Below, one piece after another: positions 1 to 7,847 of a stretch of 19,586 nucleotides of DNA. A program made the position numbers and the translations under genes. The notes under the pieces are model-generated. The model was given only the letters and a program-made list of their open reading frames with translations. It made no database searches and was not told the DNA's origin. The number at the start of each line of letters is the position of its first letter. Positions within the stretch are counted from its first letter, which is position 1. The DNA lies in assembly GCA_036399495.1 (NCBI GenBank), contig DASWMZ010000027.1, forward strand, positions 1 to 19,586, read 5' to 3'. The DNA is from Paradesertivirga sp036399495 (GTDB lineage Bacteria; Bacteroidota; Bacteroidia; Sphingobacteriales; Sphingobacteriaceae).

Positions 1-61
1 GTTATTCCTTTTAATATGCATTTATAAAACTAAGTAACCTGCACATACCCAATAAATCACA

Positions 62-1057
62 ATGGCTTATCTAACTTCAGCTGACCGATACCAAAATATG
101 GAATACCGCCGTTGCGGAAAAAGTGGCTTAAAGTTGCCTAGAATTTCATTAGGTCTTTGGCAAAATTTCGGGGAGATTGATGTGCTGGCAAACAGTCGCG
201 AAATCTTGCATACAGCGTTTGATAACGGAATTACTCACTTCGATCTTGCGAATAATTACGGTCGGCCAGCGGGTTCTGCAGAAGAAAACTTCGGAAAAAT
301 ATTACGTGAAGACTTTAGGGGCTATCGCGACGAATTGATTATCTCCAGCAAAGCTGGCTATACCATGTGGCCCGGGCCTTACGGCGATTGGGGCTCAAAA
401 AAATACCTGATATCAAGCCTGGATCAAAGTTTGCAACGAATGGAACTGGATTATGTGGACATTTTTTACCATCATCGACCGGACCCAGAAACACCTCTTG
501 AGGAAACGATGGGTGCTCTTGATTTGATTGTGAGACAAGGAAAGGCACTTTACGTCGGTATATCCAATTACGATGCAGACGAAGCGTCCAAGGCAATAAA
601 AATACTGAAAGAACTAGGAACACCTTGCCTAATTCACCAGCCAAAATACTCCATGTTTGTGCGAGGCATTGAGAACGGCCTGTTAGATGTATTAGAACGG
701 GAGGCTGTTGGCTGCATTCCCTTTTCACCCTTGGCGCAAGGTCTTCTTACTGATAAATATCTTAAAGGCATTCCAGCAGATTCGAGAATTGCCAAGGCTC
801 CAGGCAATGGTGCACTGGAAGAGGATCAGGTAACCGAAGTAAATATCGCCAGGGTAAGCCGGCTCAACCAAATCGCTGTTAAACGCGGACAAACCCTGGC
901 ACAAATGGCCTTAGCTTGGGTATTAAGAGACAACCGAATTACCACCGTCCTGATTGGCGCCAGCAAACCAGAACAAGTGACCGATTCAATTCAATCCTTA
1001 AAAAACACGCAGTTTGGTCCTGAAGAGTTGAAGTCTATTGATTATATTCTAGCCTAG
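62..1057 (+). CDS. Aldo/keto reductase, YghZ / L-glyceraldehyde 3-phosphate reductase type
   Basis: A cytoplasmic NADPH-dependent oxidoreductase of 331 residues, the usual length for the YghZ branch of the aldo/keto reductases. The N-terminus carries the branch-typical YRRCGKSGLKLP stretch. The catalytic tetrad is complete: Asp61 and Tyr66 (FDLANNYG), Lys97 (SSKAGY) and His138 (FYHHRPDP). The C-terminal GASKPEQV segment fits the cofactor phosphate-binding loop. Family members reduce L-glyceraldehyde 3-phosphate, methylglyoxal and similar aldehydes, so a detoxification role is plausible, but the substrate cannot be read from sequence. The ATG at 62 matches the family N-terminus. The gene converges on the metal-efflux operon, and its TAG overlaps that operon's last stop codon. 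No partner gene lies next to it on the same strand. Confidence 0.93.
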   Translation: MAYLTSADRYQNMEYRRCGKSGLKLPRISLGLWQNFGEIDVLANSREILHTAFDNGITHFDLANNYGRPAGSAEENFGKILREDFRGYRDELIISSKAGYTMWPGPYGDWGSKKYLISSLDQSLQRMELDYVDIFYHHRPDPETPLEETMGALDLIVRQGKALYVGISNYDADEASKAIKILKELGTPCLIHQPKYSMFVRGIENGLLDVLEREAVGCIPFSPLAQGLLTDKYLKGIPADSRIAKAPGNGALEEDQVTEVNIARVSRLNQIAVKRGQTLAQMALAWVLRDNRITTVLIGASKPEQVTDSIQSLKNTQFGPEELKSIDYILA

Positions 1058-1269
1058 GATTTATTGAATTCTGCTTTAAAGCCGAGCTTTTCAACCATAG
1101 TTTGGATATCTGTTGGTTCTAAACTTTCTGTTTCGACAGTCAGAACCTTTTCAGGGTTGTTAATATCTACTTCCCAGTTTTTGATATCTGATTCGGCATT
1201 TAGATGTGGAGTGACCTTAGCCACACATCCGCCACAATTAATCGTTGTTTTAAATTGATACGTTTTCAT
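1054..1269 (-). CDS. Small heavy-metal-associated (HMA) domain protein, CopZ-like metallochaperone
   Basis: A single ferredoxin-like HMA domain of about 71 residues. The metal-binding cysteines lie in the motif NCGGCV, a variant of the usual MxCxxC. Proteins like this carry Cu(I) in the cytosol and pass it to P-type ATPases or sequester it. It is the last gene of the operon that begins with the Cu(I) ATPase, which fits a chaperone role. Two starts are possible. The ATG at 1269 gives an N-terminus MKTYQFKTTINC and lies 2 bases after the exporter's stop. The ATG at 1278 adds three residues and overlaps that stop. The first is preferred because its length and N-terminus suit the family. The C-terminal stop shares bases with the convergent reductase stop. 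Confidence 0.85.
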   Translation of the reverse strand: MKTYQFKTTINCGGCVAKVTPHLNAESDIKNWEVDINNPEKVLTVETESLEPTDIQTMVEKLGFKAEFNKS

Positions 1270-1271
1270 CT

Positions 1272-2186
1272 TTAACATTCTTTATTTCTACAATCATTCT
1301 TTTGCGATTCCAGTTCAATGGTACTGTGTTGAATATTGTGATGCATCAACTTGTGCCTTAAGTCTTTTACAACTAACATTTTTTGCTCAAAATTCAGTTC
1401 ATCGTTGATATGAATATGAGCTGTTAACGCATTTTCAGTAGTACTTAAAGACCAGATATGAATGTGATGCACTTCACTGATTCTCACATCGGCTAAAATC
1501 AAATCTTTGATATCTTTTACGCTTATACCATGCGGCACGGCATCAACCGATAGCCGGAAGCTTTCAATCAACAGCTTCCAGGTACTTATAACAATCACGG
1601 CAGCTATCAGTAAACCCAAAGCAGCATCAATCCAATTCCATCCGGTATATGCTACAACAATTCCGGCAATAACCACTCCCAAAGAAACCAGGGTATCTGC
1701 AACAAAATGCAGGTAAGCGCTTTTAATGTTCAAGTCTTTTTCTTTATTTCTGAAAAAGAGTAACGCTGTTATGCCGTTAATTACTATCCCTAAAGCGGCA
1801 ATCCAAGCAACTACAGTTCCGTCAACAGGTTGCGGATTATACAACCGAAGAATTGATTCATAAGCAATCACTCCCACGGCAATCAACAAAAGAACGGCGT
1901 TTAAGAGCGCCGCCAGAACTGTGGTTTTCTTGTACCCGTAGGTGAATATCGCGGTCGCTTTTTTCCTGGCCAGAGCAAAAGCAAGCATTGAAATTGCTAA
2001 ACTACCTACATCACTAATATTATGACCAGCATCGGTTAGCAGAGCCATTGAATTATATTCTAATCCGGCTATAATCTCGCCTACTATAAACACCACATTT
2101 AATGCAATTCCAACTTTAAACGCTCTTCCGGCGAGCATTTTTGCGTCTATTGCATGCGAATAGTGATGATGGCTGTGATCATGCAT
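1272..2186 (-). CDS. Cation diffusion facilitator (CDF) metal exporter, CzcD/ZnT type
   Basis: An inner-membrane proton/metal antiporter of 304 residues, the normal length for a CDF. It has a His-rich start (MHDHSHHHYSH), six predicted membrane helices, and a cytoplasmic C-terminal domain with the HHIHIW motif of CDF dimerisation domains. The transport-site residues are visible as two HxxxD pairs, His55/Asp59 (TDAGHNISD) and His160/Asp164 (LHFVADTL). This pattern is typical of zinc-type members, which may also carry cobalt or cadmium. The C-terminus ends in a Cys-containing tail (NDCRNKEC), an added possible metal ligand. It starts 4 bases after the ATPase stop, so the two genes are very likely co-transcribed. 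A CDF between a Cu(I) ATPase and an HMA chaperone suggests response to more than one metal, though specificity is not proven by sequence. Confidence 0.93.
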   Translation of the reverse strand: MHDHSHHHYSHAIDAKMLAGRAFKVGIALNVVFIVGEIIAGLEYNSMALLTDAGHNISDVGSLAISMLAFALARKKATAIFTYGYKKTTVLAALLNAVLLLIAVGVIAYESILRLYNPQPVDGTVVAWIAALGIVINGITALLFFRNKEKDLNIKSAYLHFVADTLVSLGVVIAGIVVAYTGWNWIDAALGLLIAAVIVISTWKLLIESFRLSVDAVPHGISVKDIKDLILADVRISEVHHIHIWSLSTTENALTAHIHINDELNFEQKMLVVKDLRHKLMHHNIQHSTIELESQKNDCRNKEC

Positions 2187-2190
2187 CGCT

Positions 2191-4419
2191 TTAAATCTTT
2201 GTGTATTTCAAGCGCAGACTGTTTGCTACCACACTAAGGCTGCTTAAGGCCATGGCGCCTCCTGCAAGCATCGGGTTCAATAAATATCCTGTAAAGGGAT
2301 AAAGTACGCCGGCTGCTAGAGGTATACCGATGATGTTATAAATAAACGCCCAAAATAGATTTTGACGAATAATCTTTACCGTTTTGCGGGAAAGATGAAT
2401 TGCTTTCGGGATTTGCAACAAATTGGACGATATCAGAGTCATCTTCGCTACATCCATGGCAATGTCTGTTCCCTTTCCCATTGCTATACTGACATCAGCA
2501 ACAGCGAGTGCCTCACTATCGTTGATTCCATCTCCCACCATTGCTACTTTCTTCCCTTCCCGCTGAAGTTCCTTAATAAAATTCGATTTGCCAGAGGGTA
2601 AGGTTTCAGCCCGATAATTAAGGATACCCACTTGTTTGGCCACCGCCTGAGCCGTTTTTTCATTATCGCCGGTGAGCATGTACACATCAATATTCATATC
2701 CTGTAAAGCCTTAATTGCTTCTGCGGATGTGCCTTTAATTTTATCCGCGATAGCGATAACAGCAAGTGCATTTTCTTTATTAGCCAGCCATATGACTGTA
2801 TAGGCTTGATACAGCCACTCCTCAGCTTTCTGCAATAAGGAATCATCGATTACTATGGCGTTCGAAACCATTAATTTCGGACTGCCAAGGAAATAAGCTT
2901 CGCCATTTACCGATGCGAACACTCCTTCTCCAGTTAAACTTTCAAACGACTCGAGGGTTCGCGGTTTAATGTTTTGCGGTCGCAAGTGTTGCACAACTGC
3001 TTCGGCAAGCGGATGCTCAGACTGTGATTCGATACTTAGAATTATTTCTGAAAGCTCTTGCTCATTGACGCCAGCCAGCCATTCAATGGCAATAACTTCA
3101 GGCTTACCTTCTGTGATCGTTCCGGTTTTGTCGAGAATAATGGCGTTGATGTTTTTGGCTTCCTCGAGACTTTCGGCATCCTTAATTAATATCCCGTTCT
3201 CTGCACCCTTCCCTACGCCTACCATTATTGCAGTCGGTGTAGCTAGTCCTAGGGCACAAGGACAAGCAATAACCAATACAGTTACCATCGCCAGAAGACC
3301 CTGAGTGAAGCCATTGTAACCCCCTAAGACAATCCAGCTGAATAAACTTAATATGGATATTCCAATGACAACAGGGACAAAGATACCTGCAACTTTGTCG
3401 ACCATTTTTTGCACGGGAGCCTTACTGCCCTGCGCATTCTGCACAAGCTTAATTATTTGAGCAAGCAACGTATCCTTTCCTACTTTTTCGGCAACGAATT
3501 GGAAGCTTCCCTTTTGATTAATTGTTCCCGCAAACACGCCGGCACCTTTCTCTTTCAACACCGGAACAGGTTCCCCGCTGATCATGCTTTCATCAACATA
3601 GGATGATCCGGAAATTACCTTCCCGTCGAGCGGGACTTTCTCACCCGGCTTCACCAATAAAACCGCATTTACTTCTACTTCTTCAAGTGGCACCACACGT
3701 TCGATGCCGTTCAATATTTGGGTAACCGTTTTAGGTTGCAAGCCCATCAACTTTTTTATGGCTTCGGAGGTGTTCGATTTGGCGTTCTCCTCCAGCAATC
3801 GCCCTAGAAGAATAAAGGCAATAACAACTGAGGCTGCTTCGAAGTAAACATGGGCTTCTAGACCCCGGTCGATCCAAAACTGCGGGTACAGCGTGTTGAA
3901 GACACTAAACAAATAAGCAATACCCGTGCTCAGAGCAACCAACGTATCCATGGTCGACTGGCCATGCTTCGCCTGTTTCCATGCATTAATAAAAAACTGA
4001 CGGCCGAAAATTAAAACTACCGGAGTGGCAAGTGCCCATTGAATGTAATTATTGTAGGGCATGTTCATAAAAAACATCCCCAAGGCCACGATTGGAATCG
4101 ACGAAAGAATAGCAAGCCAGGTGTTCCGCTCCAGCGCCTGGAACTTCGCTTTTTTCATACTTTCCAATGTCGTTTTTGCCGAGTCGCTTTCTTCAATAAT
4201 CAAATCATATCCAACTGATTGAACAGCAGTTTTTAATTCACTCGGCTTTACAAGTGATGGTGTATATTCTACCGTTGCAGAGCTATTTGCGAAGTTGACC
4301 GCTGCATTTACCACCCCTTTTTGAGATTGAAGAATGGTTTCTGCACTTACGGCACACGATGCACAACTTAGTCCGGTGACCGGAAAATTTGCTTTTACAA
4401 TATTATTAGATGCATTCAT
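2191..4419 (-). CDS. copA: Cu(I)-exporting P1B-type ATPase (CopA)
   Basis: A membrane ATPase of 742 residues that exports monovalent copper or silver. Domains in order (from the ATG at 4419) are one N-terminal HMA domain with GLSCASC (Cys19, Cys22), helices MA/MB and four further helices, the actuator domain with SGEP (281-284), the transport-site CPC (386-388), and the P-domain with the phosphorylated Asp430 in DKTGT. These are followed by the N-domain SEHPL motif and GDGIND. The last two helices carry the YN and MxxSS signatures that, with CPC, define the Cu(I) subclass. The upstream TTG at 4425 would add only two residues. The ATG at 4419 is preferred. It leads the operon with the CDF exporter and HMA chaperone. 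No copper regulator gene lies nearby. Confidence 0.96.
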   Translation of the reverse strand: MNASNNIVKANFPVTGLSCASCAVSAETILQSQKGVVNAAVNFANSSATVEYTPSLVKPSELKTAVQSVGYDLIIEESDSAKTTLESMKKAKFQALERNTWLAILSSIPIVALGMFFMNMPYNNYIQWALATPVVLIFGRQFFINAWKQAKHGQSTMDTLVALSTGIAYLFSVFNTLYPQFWIDRGLEAHVYFEAASVVIAFILLGRLLEENAKSNTSEAIKKLMGLQPKTVTQILNGIERVVPLEEVEVNAVLLVKPGEKVPLDGKVISGSSYVDESMISGEPVPVLKEKGAGVFAGTINQKGSFQFVAEKVGKDTLLAQIIKLVQNAQGSKAPVQKMVDKVAGIFVPVVIGISILSLFSWIVLGGYNGFTQGLLAMVTVLVIACPCALGLATPTAIMVGVGKGAENGILIKDAESLEEAKNINAIILDKTGTITEGKPEVIAIEWLAGVNEQELSEIILSIESQSEHPLAEAVVQHLRPQNIKPRTLESFESLTGEGVFASVNGEAYFLGSPKLMVSNAIVIDDSLLQKAEEWLYQAYTVIWLANKENALAVIAIADKIKGTSAEAIKALQDMNIDVYMLTGDNEKTAQAVAKQVGILNYRAETLPSGKSNFIKELQREGKKVAMVGDGINDSEALAVADVSIAMGKGTDIAMDVAKMTLISSNLLQIPKAIHLSRKTVKIIRQNLFWAFIYNIIGIPLAAGVLYPFTGYLLNPMLAGGAMALSSLSVVANSLRLKYTKI

Positions 4420-4579
4420 ATACAATCTTTTTGTACAACAAATTTCGCGTTATACGCAGTGCTTTTGTTATATAATGATGGAAAAGATTTATATAATTTT
4501 TGATTGCGGTTAAGAATAAATCCGCAGGGAGAAATCACTTAAAACAATTAACGATTTACAGGTAGGAAGTGAAAGAAGA
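4420..4579 (-). promoter_or_regulatory. Intergenic region upstream of copA
   Basis: These 160 bases separate the last kinase gene from copA on the same strand, so they should hold the copA promoter or metal-responsive control. Visible elements are small: an 11-base inverted repeat GCGTTATACGC at 4447-4457, the palindrome TTGTACAA at 4431-4438, and a 5-base-pair stem at 4505-4526 with no T-run after it. None matches a CueR, CsoR or CopY operator I can recognise, and no clear Bacteroidota TAnnTTTG promoter element was found. Confidence 0.35.
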
Positions 4580-6289
4580 TTAACGGGTTCCGATTCTTTT
4601 TAGGTCACTTTTCTGCAACCAGCCTTTGGTAACTTGTCCGGCGGTATTGAAGAAAACAACGTAGATGAACCCATTTTTTTCGTCAAGGGCAGTAAGTTCC
4701 GCATTGTTCCAATGTACAAGGTGAGCCTTTCTCCGTGTAGATGGATCCGGCTCACTGTGAAAATAGGCTTTAGAAACAGAGAGCGTGTATTTTTTACGGT
4801 CGGCTACCTTTGGCGGATCAACATCATTATCTCCTAATGCACGTTCGCCGGACGTATCGATTACGGCATCTTCCCGTTGTTCAGGCTCTGCTTCATCGGC
4901 AGGAACAGGTGCAGGTGTACTATCTTCCGGTTCCTGAACTGCGTCTTCAGCCTTTTTAATACTATCAGCATGTCTTACTGAATCTCTTCGTGCGATCGCC
5001 CTTGCTGTTCTTGCCTGGATAATGGCTTCATCCTTTTCTTCGGTAGACATCCCTGTTGTATCAACACCTCCCAAGCTATCGATGGGTAATATTGAAGCTT
5101 CTTCAGCTTTCGGTTCTTTATTAAGAAATGAATAAGCGGCAAATGCTCCAAGGCCAGCCAAAACGATGAGCAAAGGAATTAACCATGGTTTGGACGAAGA
5201 CGTCCGCTCAGATCTATCTCTTACGGGATAAACCACAGCATCGCGCTGCTCTTCTTGAATTGCCGCTAAGCCAGGCGTTGTTATCGCTGCCTCCTGGTAT
5301 TGCAACACCAGCGCGTTCAATCGATTAACCTCGCTTTGCAATACCGCAATACTTTCAGCATCACCAGCATTCCCTTTTACAACTTGTGTACTGTGAGAAA
5401 CTATTGCTTCGTGTAGCTCAATTCCATCCTTAAAACGATGTTCGGGTTTTTTTTCAAGGCATTTGTAAATAATCTCAAGCAGCCATTCAGGCACCTGCAT
5501 TTCGCTTTCCTTTTTGTCTTGCGGCCAGCTTGCCGGGATATGCGATTTGCGCAGAGCCATCAGGTTTGGAACCGGTGTTTCCATGTGAGACACCATAACA
5601 GTATTCCTAGAGGTTTCGCCATTATCGAGTAACGGGAATGGAACTTCACCCGCAAGGAGCTCGAATAAAATAACACCAAAACTATAGACATCCGTCTGGA
5701 AAAGCATCTGACCTTCATTCTGTTCAGGAGCCATAAATTCGATGGCTCCGGCATGTCTCAGGCTGCTTCGACGTTGTTCATCAGACATCACCGCAAGGCC
5801 AAAATCAAGTAAGATATAATTGCCGGAGCGGGTATTCAGCTTTACGTTATTGCTTTTAATATCACCGTGCTTTACAGATACCTTATGACAATGTGCAAGT
5901 GCATTGGATAATTGATCGGCAACTTTTATTACTTCGCGTACGCTGAAGATTGGATCATGTGGGGTTTTGAGTAGTTCTTCAAGATCGGGGCCCTCAATAA
6001 ATTCCATTTCAATAAATGGAAATGAGCCGCTTTCTGTAATCCCGGAATTAAGGATTTTTACAACATGGGGATTAGGTTCTTCATTAACCTTCTTCAGTTT
6101 TTCTACTTCATTCTGGAAGTCTCTAAAGTTTTTATCATCATTATCTTCCGTATGAATGGGCGTAGGCAAAAGCTTAACAGCAGTGATAATTTCGCCAATG
6201 CGTTTTCCTTTATAAACAGAGCCCTGCCCGCCGGTACGCAATGCGCCCATATTTTCAAGACCTTCTGTAATTGTGAATACTTTACCCAT
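4580..6289 (-). CDS. Transmembrane Ser/Thr protein kinase with C-terminal SH3-like domain (kinase 1)
   Basis: A eukaryotic-like (Hanks-type) kinase of 569 residues. The cytoplasmic kinase domain spans about 1-298, with glycine loop GGQGSVYKG, Lys39, helix-C Glu61, catalytic loop HGDIKSNN (Asp143), DFG 162-164 and APE 187-189. The catalytic loop has Gly in place of the HRD arginine, so it is a non-RD kinase. A juxtamembrane linker follows, one membrane helix at about 369-387, an acidic and Ala-rich stretch, and an SH3-like domain at about 500-566 (YFHSEPDPSTRRKAHL, GWLQKSDL). With one helix and an inside N-terminus, the SH3-like domain lies in the periplasm and may act as the sensor. It is the last of three tandem paralogues and starts 26 bases after kinase 2. 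It resembles kinase 3 most closely. Substrates are not known, and the PBP cluster upstream suggests cell-wall control. Confidence 0.93.
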   Translation of the reverse strand: MGKVFTITEGLENMGALRTGGQGSVYKGKRIGEIITAVKLLPTPIHTEDNDDKNFRDFQNEVEKLKKVNEEPNPHVVKILNSGITESGSFPFIEMEFIEGPDLEELLKTPHDPIFSVREVIKVADQLSNALAHCHKVSVKHGDIKSNNVKLNTRSGNYILLDFGLAVMSDEQRRSSLRHAGAIEFMAPEQNEGQMLFQTDVYSFGVILFELLAGEVPFPLLDNGETSRNTVMVSHMETPVPNLMALRKSHIPASWPQDKKESEMQVPEWLLEIIYKCLEKKPEHRFKDGIELHEAIVSHSTQVVKGNAGDAESIAVLQSEVNRLNALVLQYQEAAITTPGLAAIQEEQRDAVVYPVRDRSERTSSSKPWLIPLLIVLAGLGAFAAYSFLNKEPKAEEASILPIDSLGGVDTTGMSTEEKDEAIIQARTARAIARRDSVRHADSIKKAEDAVQEPEDSTPAPVPADEAEPEQREDAVIDTSGERALGDNDVDPPKVADRKKYTLSVSKAYFHSEPDPSTRRKAHLVHWNNAELTALDEKNGFIYVVFFNTAGQVTKGWLQKSDLKRIGTR

Positions 6290-6315
6290 CTTATTAAATT
6301 ACTACGTGATTAATA

Positions 6316-7821
6316 TCATTCCCGCTTTCCAATTCTAATCCCTAAAAATCCTTTCTTTCGCTTTTTCTCTTCTTTGTAAACAATCGTTTGCCGTTTATTC
6401 CGAACTGCTTTTGCGAGTTTTTGTTTGAGTACAGCGTATTTTTTGGCCTGTTTAACAGAATCCTGAACTCGCCTCGCGTTTAATTTTTGCAATAAAGATA
6501 TTGAATCTCTAAGTCGTTGGTTCTCCGCATTTAAGGCGGCGGTGTCTATTGGCACAGCTGCTCCACTAATGCTGTAATCTTCGGGAGATAAGCCGGCTGA
6601 ATCAGCTAGAGCAAGGCCTTCAATTGGCAATGTAGCTGCTTCTTCGCTTTGAGGTTCTTTATTTAGAAATGAGTAAGCGGCCAAAGCTACTACACCAGCC
6701 AAAAGTGCAATTAGTGTAAAGAACACCGGCTTCGAAATACTTATCCCTGAATTCGCTCTTTTATCATACAAATCTTTGCCATGCTGCGGTTCTCTGCTTG
6801 AAGCCGGGCGGGGCGTGGTTCTTGGAGCTTGCTGCGATTTCATTACAGGTGTATTTGAGTGTTTAACTTCGGTTGGCGACACTAAAAATCCTTGTGTGTC
6901 CTTCACATCTACCTTAACAGCATGAGTAGCATGATAAACTATTGCTTCGTGCAACTCTACTCCATCTTTATACCTATGTTCTGGTTTCTTTTCAAGGCAT
7001 TTATAAACGATCTCAAGCAACCATTCTGGCACCTGAATTTCGCTTTGCTTTTTGTCATACGGCCAGCTTGCTGGAAGACAAGATTTACGGAGAGGAACTA
7101 CATTCGGAACGGGAGTTCCCAAATGGGCCATCATAACCGTATCACGTGAAGCTTCTCCATTGTCGGACAGCGGAAACGGAACTTCACAAGCAAGAAGCTT
7201 GAACAGGATGATCCCAAAACTGTAGATATCTGTTTGAAAAAGCATCTGACCTGTATTCTGTTCGGGAGCCATGTATTCGATCGCACCTGAACTACTCAGC
7301 CTGTTTCGGCGATGCTCATCAGAAAGTAAGGGAAGCCCAAACCCAACCAGGATATACTTTCCAGATTTCGCGTCCAGCTTGACATTAGTGCTCTTTACAT
7401 CTCCGTGCTTTACTCGGGCTTTATGGCAATGCGCAAGCGCATTGGATAATTGCTCGGCTACTTTTATTACTTCGCTTACGCTGAAGAGAGGACCTTGAGT
7501 TTGGTTTAAGAGCTCTTCCAAGTCTGGCGCCTCGATAAATTCCATCTCGATAAATGGAAGCGAACCGCTTTCGGTGATACCAGAATTAAGAATTTTTACC
7601 ACATGGGGATTAGGTTCGTCATTTATCTTGTTCAGTTTCTGAACTTCGTCCTGAAAATTTCTGAGGTTATCATCATTTTCAGAGTCAATAGACGCAGGCA
7701 GCACCTTAACCGCGACAAGAGTCCCATCAATACGCTTTCCCTTATAAACAGAGCCATGCCCACTTGTACGCAAGGCGCCCATGTTTTCTAAGTCTTTCGT
7801 AATTTTGAACATCTCACCCAT
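6316..7821 (-). CDS. Transmembrane Ser/Thr kinase paralogue lacking the DFG aspartate, predicted pseudokinase (kinase 2)
   Basis: Paralogue of its two neighbours, 501 residues. The fold markers are present: Lys39 (VAVKVLP), catalytic-loop HGDVKSTN with Asp141, and MAPEQ. However, the DFG motif reads GFG at 160-162 (VGFGLP), so the Mg-ATP-coordinating aspartate is glycine. The two active paralogues carry Ser-Ser or Thr-Ser after the RR of the activation segment, and this one carries Asn-Arg. A predicted membrane helix lies at about 366-383. A periplasmic helical segment follows at about 428-472 and a basic tail at 483-500, both closely similar to kinase 3. The reading frame is intact across its length, which argues against a decaying gene. 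It probably acts as a scaffold or allosteric partner of the active kinases. Weak residual activity cannot be excluded, as some kinases without this residue still work. Confidence 0.9.
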   Translation of the reverse strand: MGEMFKITKDLENMGALRTSGHGSVYKGKRIDGTLVAVKVLPASIDSENDDNLRNFQDEVQKLNKINDEPNPHVVKILNSGITESGSLPFIEMEFIEAPDLEELLNQTQGPLFSVSEVIKVAEQLSNALAHCHKARVKHGDVKSTNVKLDAKSGKYILVGFGLPLLSDEHRRNRLSSSGAIEYMAPEQNTGQMLFQTDIYSFGIILFKLLACEVPFPLSDNGEASRDTVMMAHLGTPVPNVVPLRKSCLPASWPYDKKQSEIQVPEWLLEIVYKCLEKKPEHRYKDGVELHEAIVYHATHAVKVDVKDTQGFLVSPTEVKHSNTPVMKSQQAPRTTPRPASSREPQHGKDLYDKRANSGISISKPVFFTLIALLAGVVALAAYSFLNKEPQSEEAATLPIEGLALADSAGLSPEDYSISGAAVPIDTAALNAENQRLRDSISLLQKLNARRVQDSVKQAKKYAVLKQKLAKAVRNKRQTIVYKEEKKRKKGFLGIRIGKRE

Positions 7822-7847
7822 TTGGTCAGGTTACAGTGTGATTTAAT

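Noticed and set aside
339..728. 129-codon ORF on the minus strand inside the reductase gene
   Set aside because: It lies wholly antisense to a gene with full catalytic motifs and has no recognisable domain or neighbour spacing.
2969..3304. 111-codon ORF on the plus strand inside copA
   Set aside because: Shadow of the ATPase N- and P-domains; Ser/Cys-rich composition without motifs.
4505..4526. Inverted repeat TGCGG/CCGCA as a terminator for the kinase array
   Set aside because: Only five base pairs, a 12-base loop and no T-run on the transcribed strand.
6316..7821. Calling kinase 2 a pseudogene
   Set aside because: The frame is open over 501 codons, and the tail shows silent-only differences from kinase 3, so the protein is under selection.
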